NCBI RefSeq assembly: GCF_003268775.1
Contig: NZ_QLSU01000002.1
Span: forward strand, 310,001 to 374,000
DNA from: Paraburkholderia unamae
Lineage (GTDB): Bacteria; Pseudomonadota; Gammaproteobacteria; Burkholderiales; Burkholderiaceae
Length of the DNA stretch: 64,000 bases
Direction: 5' to 3'
The notes below the pieces were generated by a model that made no database searches, had not been told where the DNA came from, and saw nothing but the letters and a program-made list of their open reading frames with translations. Shown piece after piece: positions 32,193 through 40,608 of the stretch (within the stretch, counting starts at the first letter, position 1; every line of letters begins with the position of its first letter). A program made the position numbers and the translations under genes.

Positions 32193-33422
32193 CTAAGCGC
32201 GCGTGGCCCGGACGAACCAGCCGCCGGGCAGCACGTCGAGACGGCCAGCCAGTTCGAGTTGCAGCAGCGTGCCTTGCAGCACCGCTTCGGCCATGTCGGT
32301 GCGCTGCGCGAGGATTTCAAGCGTGGCCGGTGCGTGGCCGAGCGCTTCGAGCAGGCGCCGTGCGTCCTCGCCGAGGCTGGCGGGCAGTGCGGGTTCGAAC
32401 GTCAGCGGTTGCGTCGTCAGCGGTTGCGTCGTATCCGTTGGCCGCTGCACGCCATCGAACGGCACCGAGACTTTCGGGCCGCGTGTGCCTCGCCGCGTAG
32501 CGCGCGCCTGGCCGCCAGGCGCTTGCCCGACGTTCAGCGCTTCGAGCACCTCTTCTGGCGATTCGACCAATTGCGCGCCCTGCTTGATGAGCCCATGGCA
32601 GCCGCGCGTGAGCGGCGCGTGGATCGAGCCGGGCAGCGCAAAAACGTCGCGCCCCATTTCGTTGGCGAGGCGCGCCGTGATGAGCGAGCCGGAGCGTTGC
32701 GCGGCCTCCACGACGACCACGCCCTCCACGAGCGCGGCGATCACGCGGTTGCGCTGCGGAAAGTTGGCAGACCGCGCGGGCGTGCCGAGCGGCCATTCGG
32801 AGACGAGCGTGCCAAGCGCGGCGATCTGCGTGGCGAGCGCGTGGTGCGCGGGCGGATAGACGAGGTCCGCGCCCGTGCCGATGACCGCGACGGTGCCGCC
32901 GCGTTCGTCGAGCGCGCCGCGATGCGCGGCGCCGTCCACGCCGAGCGCCAGTCCCGAGACGACCGTGAGACCCGACGCGGCGAGCGTGCGTGCGAAGCGG
33001 GCGGCGTCTTCGAGGGCCTGCGGCGTGGCGTTGCGGCTGCCCACCACGGCCACCGCCCGCGCATGGAGCAGATCGAGCCGGCCCTTCACGTAGAGCAGCG
33101 GCGGCGGGTCGGGCATGGCGAGCAGGCGCGGCGGATAGGCCGGGTCGGCCAATGTGACTAGCGCGTTGCCGCTCGCCGCGCACCATGCCTGCAAAGCTTC
33201 GAGCCGCTGTGCGAAGTCCGCGCCCGGCTCGGCCAGCGCGGCGTGGGCGGCTTGCGCGCCCGCCACGGCGGCGAGCGAGGCGAAGGGCTGCGCCAGCACG
33301 TTTTGCGGCAGGCCGAACGCGCCTAGCAGGGCGCGCAGCGCGGCGGGCTTGAGACCACGCGCGAGCGCGAGCCGCAGCCAGGCGGCCTGCTCCTCGGGCG
33401 TGAGCGGTAAGGTCGTGTGCAT
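32193..33422 (-). CDS. dprA: DNA processing protein DprA
   Basis: The 409-residue protein loads RecA onto incoming single-stranded DNA during natural transformation. The Rossmann-like core carries VVGSRNATPQA, SGLALGVDGAAHRGAL and VIGTGADLVYP. A C-terminal winged-helix domain follows (LLEALGHAPATLEILAQRTD, ending WFVRATRA). The start at 33422 is chosen because CCGGAGAA lies upstream; a longer frame to 33476 has no such site. It diverges from def, a conserved arrangement next to def-fmt. Confidence 0.9.
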   Translation of the reverse strand: MHTTLPLTPEEQAAWLRLALARGLKPAALRALLGAFGLPQNVLAQPFASLAAVAGAQAAHAALAEPGADFAQRLEALQAWCAASGNALVTLADPAYPPRLLAMPDPPPLLYVKGRLDLLHARAVAVVGSRNATPQALEDAARFARTLAASGLTVVSGLALGVDGAAHRGALDERGGTVAVIGTGADLVYPPAHHALATQIAALGTLVSEWPLGTPARSANFPQRNRVIAALVEGVVVVEAAQRSGSLITARLANEMGRDVFALPGSIHAPLTRGCHGLIKQGAQLVESPEEVLEALNVGQAPGGQARATRRGTRGPKVSVPFDGVQRPTDTTQPLTTQPLTFEPALPASLGEDARRLLEALGHAPATLEILAQRTDMAEAVLQGTLLQLELAGRLDVLPGGWFVRATRA

Positions 33423-33692
33423 CGCGTTCTCCGGCGGCGGGCGTATTGCCGCACGTCGTGATAAAATTTTCACCATCCGAAATACACCGTCGCGCCTTCA
33501 CATGGCGTTGCGCACGCCCGATGCTCAGCGTGCTCGCGCGGACACCCGCGCGTCCAACGTTGAATTGCGGCCCGTTCGTCCGTATCTGTCCGCATATCCT
33601 CCGTGTCCGGCACGGGGCTCGCAAGCTGGCCGAACGGCCAGTGAGCGCATCGCCGCGAAGCACCCGGCGCCTAACGAGAAACCCGTCAAATC

Positions 33693-34196
33693 ATGGCTCT
33701 ACTGAATATTCTTCATTACCCGGACAAGCGCCTGCACAAGGTCGCGAAGCCGGTCGAGGTGGTCAACGACCGTATCCGCAGGCTCGTCGCCGACATGGCC
33801 GAAACCATGTACGCCGCGCCCGGCGTCGGCCTCGCCGCGACCCAGGTCGACGTGCACGAGCGCGTGGTGGTGATCGACGTTTCCGACGCGCACGACGAAC
33901 TGCGCGTGTTCATCAACCCGGAAATCATCTGGTCGAGCGCCGAGCGCGAAGTGCACGAAGAAGGCTGCCTCTCCGTGCCCGGCATCTACGACGAAGTCGA
34001 GCGCGCGGAAAAGGTGCGCGTGCGCGCGCTCAACGAGAAGGGCGAGACCTACGAAGTGGACTGTGAAGGGCTGCTCGCGGTGTGCATCCAGCACGAAATG
34101 GATCACCTGATGGGCAAGGTGTTCGTCGAGTACCTGTCGTCGCTCAAGCAAACGCGTATCCGCAGCAAGATGAAGAAGCTCGAACGCGCGATGTAA
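33693..34196 (+). CDS. def: peptide deformylase
   Basis: The 167-residue metalloenzyme removes the formyl group from nascent proteins. All three signature motifs are intact: GVGLAATQ (44-51), EGCLS with metal ligand Cys92, and QHEMDH with His134, Glu135 and His138. It is followed 106 bp later by fmt, which adds the formyl group to initiator tRNA. Confidence 0.96.
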   Translation: MALLNILHYPDKRLHKVAKPVEVVNDRIRRLVADMAETMYAAPGVGLAATQVDVHERVVVIDVSDAHDELRVFINPEIIWSSAEREVHEEGCLSVPGIYDEVERAEKVRVRALNEKGETYEVDCEGLLAVCIQHEMDHLMGKVFVEYLSSLKQTRIRSKMKKLERAM

Positions 34197-34302
34197 GCGC
34201 GATACAGGCACGATTTGCGCGCGTTCTTTCTCGCTGTTTCGCCTTCGTTTTGTTGCGCCGCGCCGTTTTTCCCTTCGTCAACCCGCCACGCACCGAGCGC
34301 TC

Positions 34303-35295
34303 ATGAGCCATAGTCTTCGCGTCATCTTCGCCGGCACGCCGGAATTCGCTGCTGCGGCGCTTGCCGCGATTCACGAGGCGGGCTTTACCGTGCCGCTCGT
34401 GCTGACCCAGCCTGACCGTCCGGCGGGCCGCGGCATGAAACTTCAGGCGAGCCCGGTCAAACGCTATGCGCAGGAGCACGGCATGGCCGTGGCCCAGCCG
34501 CCCTCGCTGCGCCGCACCGGCAAGTATCCGGAAGAAGCGGCCGCCGCGCTGGACCTGTTGCGCGCCACGCCGCACGACGTGATGGTGGTCGCCGCATACG
34601 GCCTCCTTCTGCCGCAGGAAGTGCTCGACATTCCGCCGCACGGCTGCATCAACATTCACGCTTCGATCCTGCCGCGCTGGCGCGGCGCCGCGCCCATTCA
34701 CCGCGCGATCGAAGCGGGCGACGCCGAAACCGGCATCACGCTCATGCAGATGGACGTGGGCCTCGACACCGGGCCGATGATCTCCGAAGTGCGCACCGCC
34801 ATTGCGCCGGGCGACACCACGGCGACGCTGCATGACCGCCTCGCGCAACTCGGCGCGAAGCTGATCGTGGACGGGCTCGTCGCGCTCGAACGCGACTGCG
34901 CGCTGCCCGCCACCCCGCAGCCCTCGGAGGGCACGACCTACGCCGAAAAAATCGGCAAGCACGAGGCCGCGCTCGACTGGCGGCGCCCGGCTGTGGCGCT
35001 CGCGCGGCAGATTCGCGCGTTCGACCCGTTCCCGGGTGGCGCGGCCACGCTGGACGGCGCGCAGCTCAAGCTGTGGGCGGCCGAGCCGGTCGAGCGTTCG
35101 ACGGTGGCGGCGCAGCCCGGCGAGATTCTCGAGGTGAGCGCGGCGGGCGTGGTGGTGGCCTGTGGCGAGGGGGCGCTGCGCCTCACGCAACTGCAAAAGC
35201 CGGGTGGCAAGCGCCTGCCCGCGCGCGAATTCCTGGCGGGCATGCCGCTGGCGGCGGGCCAGCGCTTCCAGTTGCCCGAGGCCTCGGCAGCCTGA
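34303..35295 (+). CDS. fmt: methionyl-tRNA formyltransferase
   Basis: The 330-residue enzyme formylates Met-tRNA(fMet) using 10-formyltetrahydrofolate. The N-terminal formyltransferase domain has [10 protein letters not shown], the tRNA-loop region and [16 protein letters not shown] with the catalytic Asn/His region. The C-terminal OB-type domain contains GKHEAALDW and ends at about 320. Length is typical. It pairs with def upstream. Confidence 0.95.
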   Translation: MSHSLRVIFAGTPEFAAAALAAIHEAGFTVPLVLTQPDRPAGRGMKLQASPVKRYAQEHGMAVAQPPSLRRTGKYPEEAAAALDLLRATPHDVMVVAAYGLLLPQEVLDIPPHGCINIHASILPRWRGAAPIHRAIEAGDAETGITLMQMDVGLDTGPMISEVRTAIAPGDTTATLHDRLAQLGAKLIVDGLVALERDCALPATPQPSEGTTYAEKIGKHEAALDWRRPAVALARQIRAFDPFPGGAATLDGAQLKLWAAEPVERSTVAAQPGEILEVSAAGVVVACGEGALRLTQLQKPGGKRLPAREFLAGMPLAAGQRFQLPEASAA

Positions 35296-35395
35296 GCCCG
35301 CGCGCCGCGACGGGCGGCACGCCGTGCGGCGACCGGCGCGTTAGAATCAAAGGCGCTTCAGCGCCGTTCGCAATTTGAGCAATCTTGAGGTTGGC

Positions 35396-36037
35396 ATGCT
35401 CGGCATCACCCATTTCGGTTTCTTCCTCGTGGCCGTCTTTCTTCTGAACGTGACGCCGGGCCCCGATACCGCCTACATCGTCGGGCGCAGCGTCGCGCAG
35501 GGCCGCGGCGCGGGCCTCGTCTCCGCGCTCGGCATCTCGGCGGGCTGCTGCGTGCACTCGCTCGCCTGCGCGTTCGGCCTGACGGCGCTGCTCGCGGCGT
35601 CCGCCACGGCGTTCACGGTCATCAAGATCGTCGGCGCGATCTATCTCGTGTATCTCGGCGTGCGCCTCGTCCTCACGAAGCAGGAAGCCAGCCCGGCCGC
35701 GGGCGAAGCGCCGGCCGCCGGTGCGGCGCGCCCGCTGCGTCAGCTCTTCCTCTCGGGTTTCTGGACCAACGTGCTCAACCCGAAGGTCGTGCTGTTCTTC
35801 GTTTCGTTCTTCCCGCAGTTCGTGAGCGCCGAAAGCGCGCACAAGGCGCTCGCGTTCCTTACGCTCGGTGCCGTGTTCGTGGTGATGAGCATGATGTGGA
35901 ACAGTCTTGTCGCATGGGTGGCGGGCAGCGTCACGCGCCGCTTCGCAGGCAAACCGGGCGTGAAGAAGTGGCTCGACCGGACGGTCGGCTCGGCGTTCGT
36001 CGGCCTCGGGCTGAGGCTGGCCGCCGCCTCGCGCTGA
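35396..36037 (+). CDS. LysE/RhtB-family amino-acid exporter
   Basis: The 213-residue protein has about six membrane helices and the family start FLLNVTPGPDTAYIVGRSVAQGRGAG. It exports amino acids or homoserine-lactone-like compounds; the substrate cannot be determined. The ATG at 35396 has GAGG five bases upstream and is preferred to a TTG seven codons earlier. It lies between fmt and htpX on the same strand. Confidence 0.88.
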   Translation: MLGITHFGFFLVAVFLLNVTPGPDTAYIVGRSVAQGRGAGLVSALGISAGCCVHSLACAFGLTALLAASATAFTVIKIVGAIYLVYLGVRLVLTKQEASPAAGEAPAAGAARPLRQLFLSGFWTNVLNPKVVLFFVSFFPQFVSAESAHKALAFLTLGAVFVVMSMMWNSLVAWVAGSVTRRFAGKPGVKKWLDRTVGSAFVGLGLRLAAASR

Positions 36038-36167
36038 GATTGAATTTTTCGCACCCGCCCTTATCTAACAGATCGCTTACAATGCGCTCGCCCGCGTGTG
36101 GCTGACCGGCTGGCGGCGGGCGTTCAACGATCGATTTGATCCCCTCGTGGGTGAAGGAGCAGAGCAC

Positions 36168-37019
36168 ATGTTCAACTGGGTCAAGACCGCGATGTTGATG
36201 GCCGCGATTACGGCCCTTTTCATCGCGATTGGCGGGCTGATCGGCGGGCATCGGGGCATGATGCTGGCGCTGTTCTTCGCGCTCGCCATGAACTTCTTCT
36301 CGTACTGGTATTCGGACAAGATGGTCCTGCGCATGTACAACGCGCAGGAAGTCGACGAAACCACGGCGCCGCAGTTCTACCGCATGGTGCGCGATCTGGC
36401 CACGCGCGCGGGCCTGCCCATGCCGCGCGTCTACCTCATCAACGAGGACGCGCCCAACGCTTTCGCCACGGGCCGCAACCCCGAGCACGCGGCGGTCGCG
36501 GCGACCACGGGCATCCTGCGGGTGCTGTCCGAGCGCGAGATGCGCGGGGTGATGGCGCACGAACTCGCGCACGTGAAGCACCGCGACATTCTCATCTCGA
36601 CGATTTCGGCGACCATGGCCGGCGCGATCTCGGCGCTCGCCAACTTCGCGATGATCTTCGGCGGCCGCGACGAGAACGGCCGTCCGGCCAACCCGATCGC
36701 GAGCATTGCCGTGGCGCTGCTCGCGCCGATCGCGGGCGCGCTGATCCAGATGGCGATTTCGCGTGCGCGCGAGTTCGAGGCCGACCGCGGCGGCGCGGAG
36801 ATTTCGGGCGACCCGCAGGCGCTCGCCTCGGCGCTCGACAAGATCCATCGCTACGCGCAGGGCATTCCGTTCCAGACTGCGGAAGCGCATCCGGCCACGG
36901 CGCAGATGATGATCATGAATCCGCTCTCGGGCGGTGGTATCGCGAACCTGTTCAGCACGCACCCGGCCACGGAAGAGCGCATCCGCCGCTTGATGGAAAT
37001 GGCCGCCGGCCGCCGCTAG
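36168..37019 (+). CDS. htpX: membrane zinc protease HtpX
   Basis: The 283-residue M48B protease has two N-terminal membrane helices (about 6-23 and 30-47), the zinc site HELAH (His131, Glu132, His135) and the third ligand in [10 protein letters not shown]. It degrades misfolded inner-membrane proteins on the cytoplasmic side. GAAGGAG precedes the ATG at 36168; an upstream GTG in frame is rejected. A terminator follows. Confidence 0.95.
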   Translation: MFNWVKTAMLMAAITALFIAIGGLIGGHRGMMLALFFALAMNFFSYWYSDKMVLRMYNAQEVDETTAPQFYRMVRDLATRAGLPMPRVYLINEDAPNAFATGRNPEHAAVAATTGILRVLSEREMRGVMAHELAHVKHRDILISTISATMAGAISALANFAMIFGGRDENGRPANPIASIAVALLAPIAGALIQMAISRAREFEADRGGAEISGDPQALASALDKIHRYAQGIPFQTAEAHPATAQMMIMNPLSGGGIANLFSTHPATEERIRRLMEMAAGRR

Positions 37020-37040
37020 GGCTGCGCACGGCATTGCACG

Positions 37041-37068
37041 AAAAACGCCTCTTCGGAGGCGTTTTTTT
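37041..37068. terminator. bidirectional intrinsic terminator after htpX
   Basis: AAAAACGCCTC-TTCG-GAGGCGTTTTTTT with a stable TTCG loop. It serves htpX and the convergent membrane-glycosyltransferase-like gene. Confidence 0.9.
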
Positions 37069-37088
37069 ATGCGCGACCGTCCGCCCGG

Positions 37089-38252
37089 TTAGCCGGTGGC
37101 GTGGGCATCGCGGTCCGCATGCCGCGCGTGTGCGTGCCCGGCAAGCCGCAGCGCCCGCTGCCGCAGGGACACCACGACGAACACGAAATAGACGCCGATG
37201 AACCAGGCCACGTCGAGCGCGTAGTACACGTGCCCGAACTTGACGATGACCCACGCGGCGACGAACGCCAGCGGCACGGCATAGAAGAACGCGCGATCGA
37301 GCCGGTTATCGCGGGTGCTGCTCTGGAACAGCGAGACATAGCAGCACGCAAAAAACGGCGCGATGTCGTATTCCTTCATGCGCGGATTGAGCGCGAGGGC
37401 GAACGCGAGGAGATAGAACAGTCTGCCGGGCACCTTTTCGGCGGCGATGAGGCGCGGCGCGCGAAACGGATTGACCGCGCCGATGAATAGCGCGACGACG
37501 ACGAGCTCGTAGATCAGCACGTCCTCGATGGCGCTCAGGGCGCGAACGTGCTGCTCGAGCATGCCGAACAGCACGAGCCCGGAATCGTTCTGGGTGAGCA
37601 TCTGCCAGCGCAGGAGGGTCTCGAAGTCGGTCCACAGGCGCGGTTCGAGCACGAGTTGCGCGATGGTTGCGAGCGCAACGCACACGGGCACGGCCAGCAG
37701 ATAGCGCATGCCCTTGGGAATGAAAAAAAACACGAGGGCGTAGGTCAGGAAGTAGATCTTGATGGCGGCGAAAAGGGCGATGAAAAAAGCCAGCAGCCAG
37801 TGCTTCGCCGTCGCGCTGCTTTTTCCTGTCGATGCCGCATAGAACAGCGCAATGATGAGCAGGTGCGCGAAGATGGCGAAGTTTCCCGTGAGGATGCCGC
37901 CCACGCCCGCGCCGCCAGTGAAAAAACCGAGCGCGCCGGCCACCACGAAGTCCGCATGCCTGAGGCTGTACGCGAGGCACGCGAGCGACGCGCACACGAA
38001 GGCGAGATAGAACCCATGAAACGGAACATGGGAGAACAGATTCAGGAAGGCCGGCGGATAGACGAACGGAAAGCCGTGCGGGTTGTACGGATTCGCGCCG
38101 CGCCTGAACTGGTCCAGCGCATAGGCGTAGACCTTGTAGTCCCAGAAGGGCGAGAACACCTTCCCCCGTCCCTGCTGGTAGACGGAAAAGAGCGCAAGGA
38201 AGGCGAGGAACGCGATGTCGTGTCGTTTCCCGAGTGGTTTCATGATGGCCAT
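37089..38252 (-). CDS. GT87-like (DUF2029) polytopic membrane protein
   Basis: The 387-residue product has about ten membrane helices. The first loop has YKVYAYALDQFRRGANPYNP followed by FPFVYPPAFL, the Asp-containing 'D..PY...YPP' signature of GT-C/GT87 enzymes that use polyprenyl-phosphate sugars. A role in glycan or lipid glycosylation is inferred from the family, and the substrate is unknown. The start is uncertain: MAIM at 38252 or MKPL at 38243 are preferred to the frame's first ATG at 38342, whose extra residues are polar and lack a ribosome site. It is oriented against the flanking def-rsmB genes. Confidence 0.7.
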   Translation of the reverse strand: MAIMKPLGKRHDIAFLAFLALFSVYQQGRGKVFSPFWDYKVYAYALDQFRRGANPYNPHGFPFVYPPAFLNLFSHVPFHGFYLAFVCASLACLAYSLRHADFVVAGALGFFTGGAGVGGILTGNFAIFAHLLIIALFYAASTGKSSATAKHWLLAFFIALFAAIKIYFLTYALVFFFIPKGMRYLLAVPVCVALATIAQLVLEPRLWTDFETLLRWQMLTQNDSGLVLFGMLEQHVRALSAIEDVLIYELVVVALFIGAVNPFRAPRLIAAEKVPGRLFYLLAFALALNPRMKEYDIAPFFACCYVSLFQSSTRDNRLDRAFFYAVPLAFVAAWVIVKFGHVYYALDVAWFIGVYFVFVVVSLRQRALRLAGHAHARHADRDAHATG

Positions 38253-38482
38253 GACGGGGCGGCGCGCAAAGCGCCTTCGCTGATCATGATGCGGCGAGCC
38301 ATCCGTCGATATCCGCCAATATGTATCCCGCTCGTCTGCCACGGCTTCGCCGCCGGCCTGCCGGCAACCGCGCCATGGTCAACGGGATCTCGCGACTAAA
38401 CAGTGTTGCGCGCTCGCCACGCTACAATGGCTCGCTTGTGCTTCATTGATGCCGCCTCGTTGCGGCCCGCATCCGGTTTCTC

Positions 38483-40018
38483 ATGACATCCAGCTCATCG
38501 CGGCGACCAGCCGCACCGAACCGCGGCAAAAAGGGTTCCGCAACGCCAGCACGCCGGCCAGGCGCGGCACCGGCCCATCAGCCCGTGCATCTGGCCCCGG
38601 AGTCGCTCGGTTTCGCCCTCGATCTGGCCGCCCATGCCGTTGGCAGCGTGCGCGCCGGGGCGGCGCTGCCCGCCGCGCTCGCGAGCACCTTCGCCGCCTT
38701 GCCGGGCGAGTTCGCGCCGGTCGCGCGTGGCGCGGTGCAGGACATCGCGTATCGCACCATGCGGCGGCTCGGCACCGCGGACTGGCTGATCCGGCAACGC
38801 GTGAGCAAGGCGCCGCCGCCGCACGTCCAGAACCTGCTTGCCTGCGCGTTCGCGCTGCTCGTGGAAGACGAGGCGAGCGCCGCCTACACGCCATTTACGG
38901 TCGTCGATCAAGCCGTGCGCACCGTGGGGGCGCGCCGCGAGATCGCCTTCGCCAAGGGACTCGTCAACGCGGTGCTGCGCGGATTCCTGCGCGAGCGCGA
39001 CACGGCGCTCGCCGCCGCCCAGACCGACGAGACCGCGCACTGGAACTACCCGCGCTGGTGGATCGACGCGGTGCGCGCCGCGTGGCCCGCGCAGTGGCAG
39101 GCGATACTCGCCGCCGGCAACACACAGGGTCCGCTCACGCTGCGCGTGAACGCGCGCCGCTCGAGCGCCGCCGACTACGTACAGCGGCTCGCCGCCGAAA
39201 ACATCGCCGCAAGCCAGATCGGCGAGCACGCCGTGCGCCTTGCCGCCGCGTTGCCCGTCGATCGCATTCCGGGCTTCACGGCCGGTGACGTGTCCGTGCA
39301 GGACGCCGGTGCGCAAGTGGCCGCGCAAATCCTCGGCGTGCGCGACGGCATGCGCGTGCTCGACGCGTGCGCGGCGCCAGGCGGCAAGAGCGGGCATCTG
39401 CTTGAGCTGGCCGACATCGACCTGGTCGCGCTGGAGAGCGATGCCGCGCGCGCGGCGCGCATCGGCGAGAACTTCGCGCGTCTCGGTTTTGCCGAGGACG
39501 ATTCCGTGCACCCGCTGCGCCGCGCGAAGATCGTGGTGGGCGACGCGGGCAATCCCGCCGCGTGGCACGACGGCGAGCAGTTCGACCGCATCCTCGCCGA
39601 CGTGCCGTGCTCGGCCTCGGGCATCGTGCGCCGCCATCCGGACATCCGCTGGCTGCGCCGCGAGAGCGACATCGCGGCGCTTGCCGCCGAGCAGCGCCGC
39701 ATCGCCGACGCGCTGTGGCCGCTCGTCAAGCCGGGCGGCGAACTGCTCTACGTGACCTGCTCGATCTTCCCCGAGGAAGGCGAGGCGCAGGCGCGCTGGT
39801 TTGAAAGCACCCACGCGGATGCGGTACGATTGGACGCGCCGGGGCAACTGCTGCCCACGGCGGACGGCGCGCCGGCCGGGGGGCCAGCATGCGGCGCAGC
39901 CCACGAGGCTCGGCATGATGCCGATGTTCAGGCCGCAGTCGCGGCAAACGCCGGCCCTGTTCCCGATCGCACCGCAGATCACGACGGATTCTTCTACGCG
40001 CGCTTTCAGAAACGGTGA
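38483..40018 (+). CDS. rsmB: 16S rRNA m5C967 methyltransferase RsmB
   Basis: The 511-residue product has an N-terminal NusB-like RNA-binding domain (about 35-190) and a C-terminal SAM-dependent methyltransferase. Motif I is LDACAAPGGKSGHLL. Motif IV DVPCSASG and motif VI YVTCSIFPEEG carry the two cysteines of m5C enzymes. It is longer than the E. coli protein (429) because of a Lys/Ala-rich start and an Ala-rich insertion before the final DGFFYARFQKR. Its stop overlaps the next GTG start. Confidence 0.95.
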   Translation: MTSSSSRRPAAPNRGKKGSATPARRPGAAPAHQPVHLAPESLGFALDLAAHAVGSVRAGAALPAALASTFAALPGEFAPVARGAVQDIAYRTMRRLGTADWLIRQRVSKAPPPHVQNLLACAFALLVEDEASAAYTPFTVVDQAVRTVGARREIAFAKGLVNAVLRGFLRERDTALAAAQTDETAHWNYPRWWIDAVRAAWPAQWQAILAAGNTQGPLTLRVNARRSSAADYVQRLAAENIAASQIGEHAVRLAAALPVDRIPGFTAGDVSVQDAGAQVAAQILGVRDGMRVLDACAAPGGKSGHLLELADIDLVALESDAARAARIGENFARLGFAEDDSVHPLRRAKIVVGDAGNPAAWHDGEQFDRILADVPCSASGIVRRHPDIRWLRRESDIAALAAEQRRIADALWPLVKPGGELLYVTCSIFPEEGEAQARWFESTHADAVRLDAPGQLLPTADGAPAGGPACGAAHEARHDADVQAAVAANAGPVPDRTADHDGFFYARFQKR

Positions 40019-40608
40019 CCATCAAACGCATCTTCCCGCTGCGGCTCGCGGCCCTGATCTGGCTGGTGCTGGCCGTCGTCGGCCTCGTGGCCGCGGCGCC
40101 GGCGCGCGCCGATTCGATCTCGGTGCAGCGCGCGTCGCTACAGGCCGACGGCAACGGCTGGAGCCTCGACGCCCGCTTCGATTTCGACCTCAACAGCAGC
40201 CTGGAAGACGCGGTCAACAAGGGCATTCCGCTCTACTTCACCACCGACTTCGAACTGACGCGGGCGCGCTGGTACTGGTTCGACGAACAACCGGTGAGCG
40301 TTTCGCAAAGCATTCGCCTGTCGTTCCAGCCGCTCACGCGCGAGTACCGCGTATCGAGCGGCGGCCTGCAACTCGGCTTCGCGACGCTTGCCGACGCGCT
40401 CGCGGTCATCAAGCACGTCACGTCGTGGCACGTGATCGAGCGCAACGACGTGCATCCGGGGGAGACGTATACCGCTTCGGTACGCATGCAGCTCGACGTC
40501 GCGCTGATGCCCAAGCCCTTCCAGATCGACGCCGTGAACAACCGCGACTGGAACCTGGCTTCCGACTGGAAGCGCTTTAACTTCACGGTGACCGAACGTG
40601 CTAAATAA
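40015..40608 (+). CDS. DUF4390 exported protein
   Basis: This 197-residue protein has a signal-anchor or signal peptide (about 5-33, cleavage near APARA-DS) and a beta-rich mature domain with paired Trp/Tyr strands. Proteins like this regularly sit between rsmB and ntrY in Burkholderiaceae. It starts with a GTG overlapping the rsmB stop (GTGA) and overlaps the ntrY start by 11 bp, so all three are co-translated. A periplasmic role in the NtrY signal is a guess from location only. Confidence 0.8.
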   Translation: MTIKRIFPLRLAALIWLVLAVVGLVAAAPARADSISVQRASLQADGNGWSLDARFDFDLNSSLEDAVNKGIPLYFTTDFELTRARWYWFDEQPVSVSQSIRLSFQPLTREYRVSSGGLQLGFATLADALAVIKHVTSWHVIERNDVHPGETYTASVRMQLDVALMPKPFQIDAVNNRDWNLASDWKRFNFTVTERAK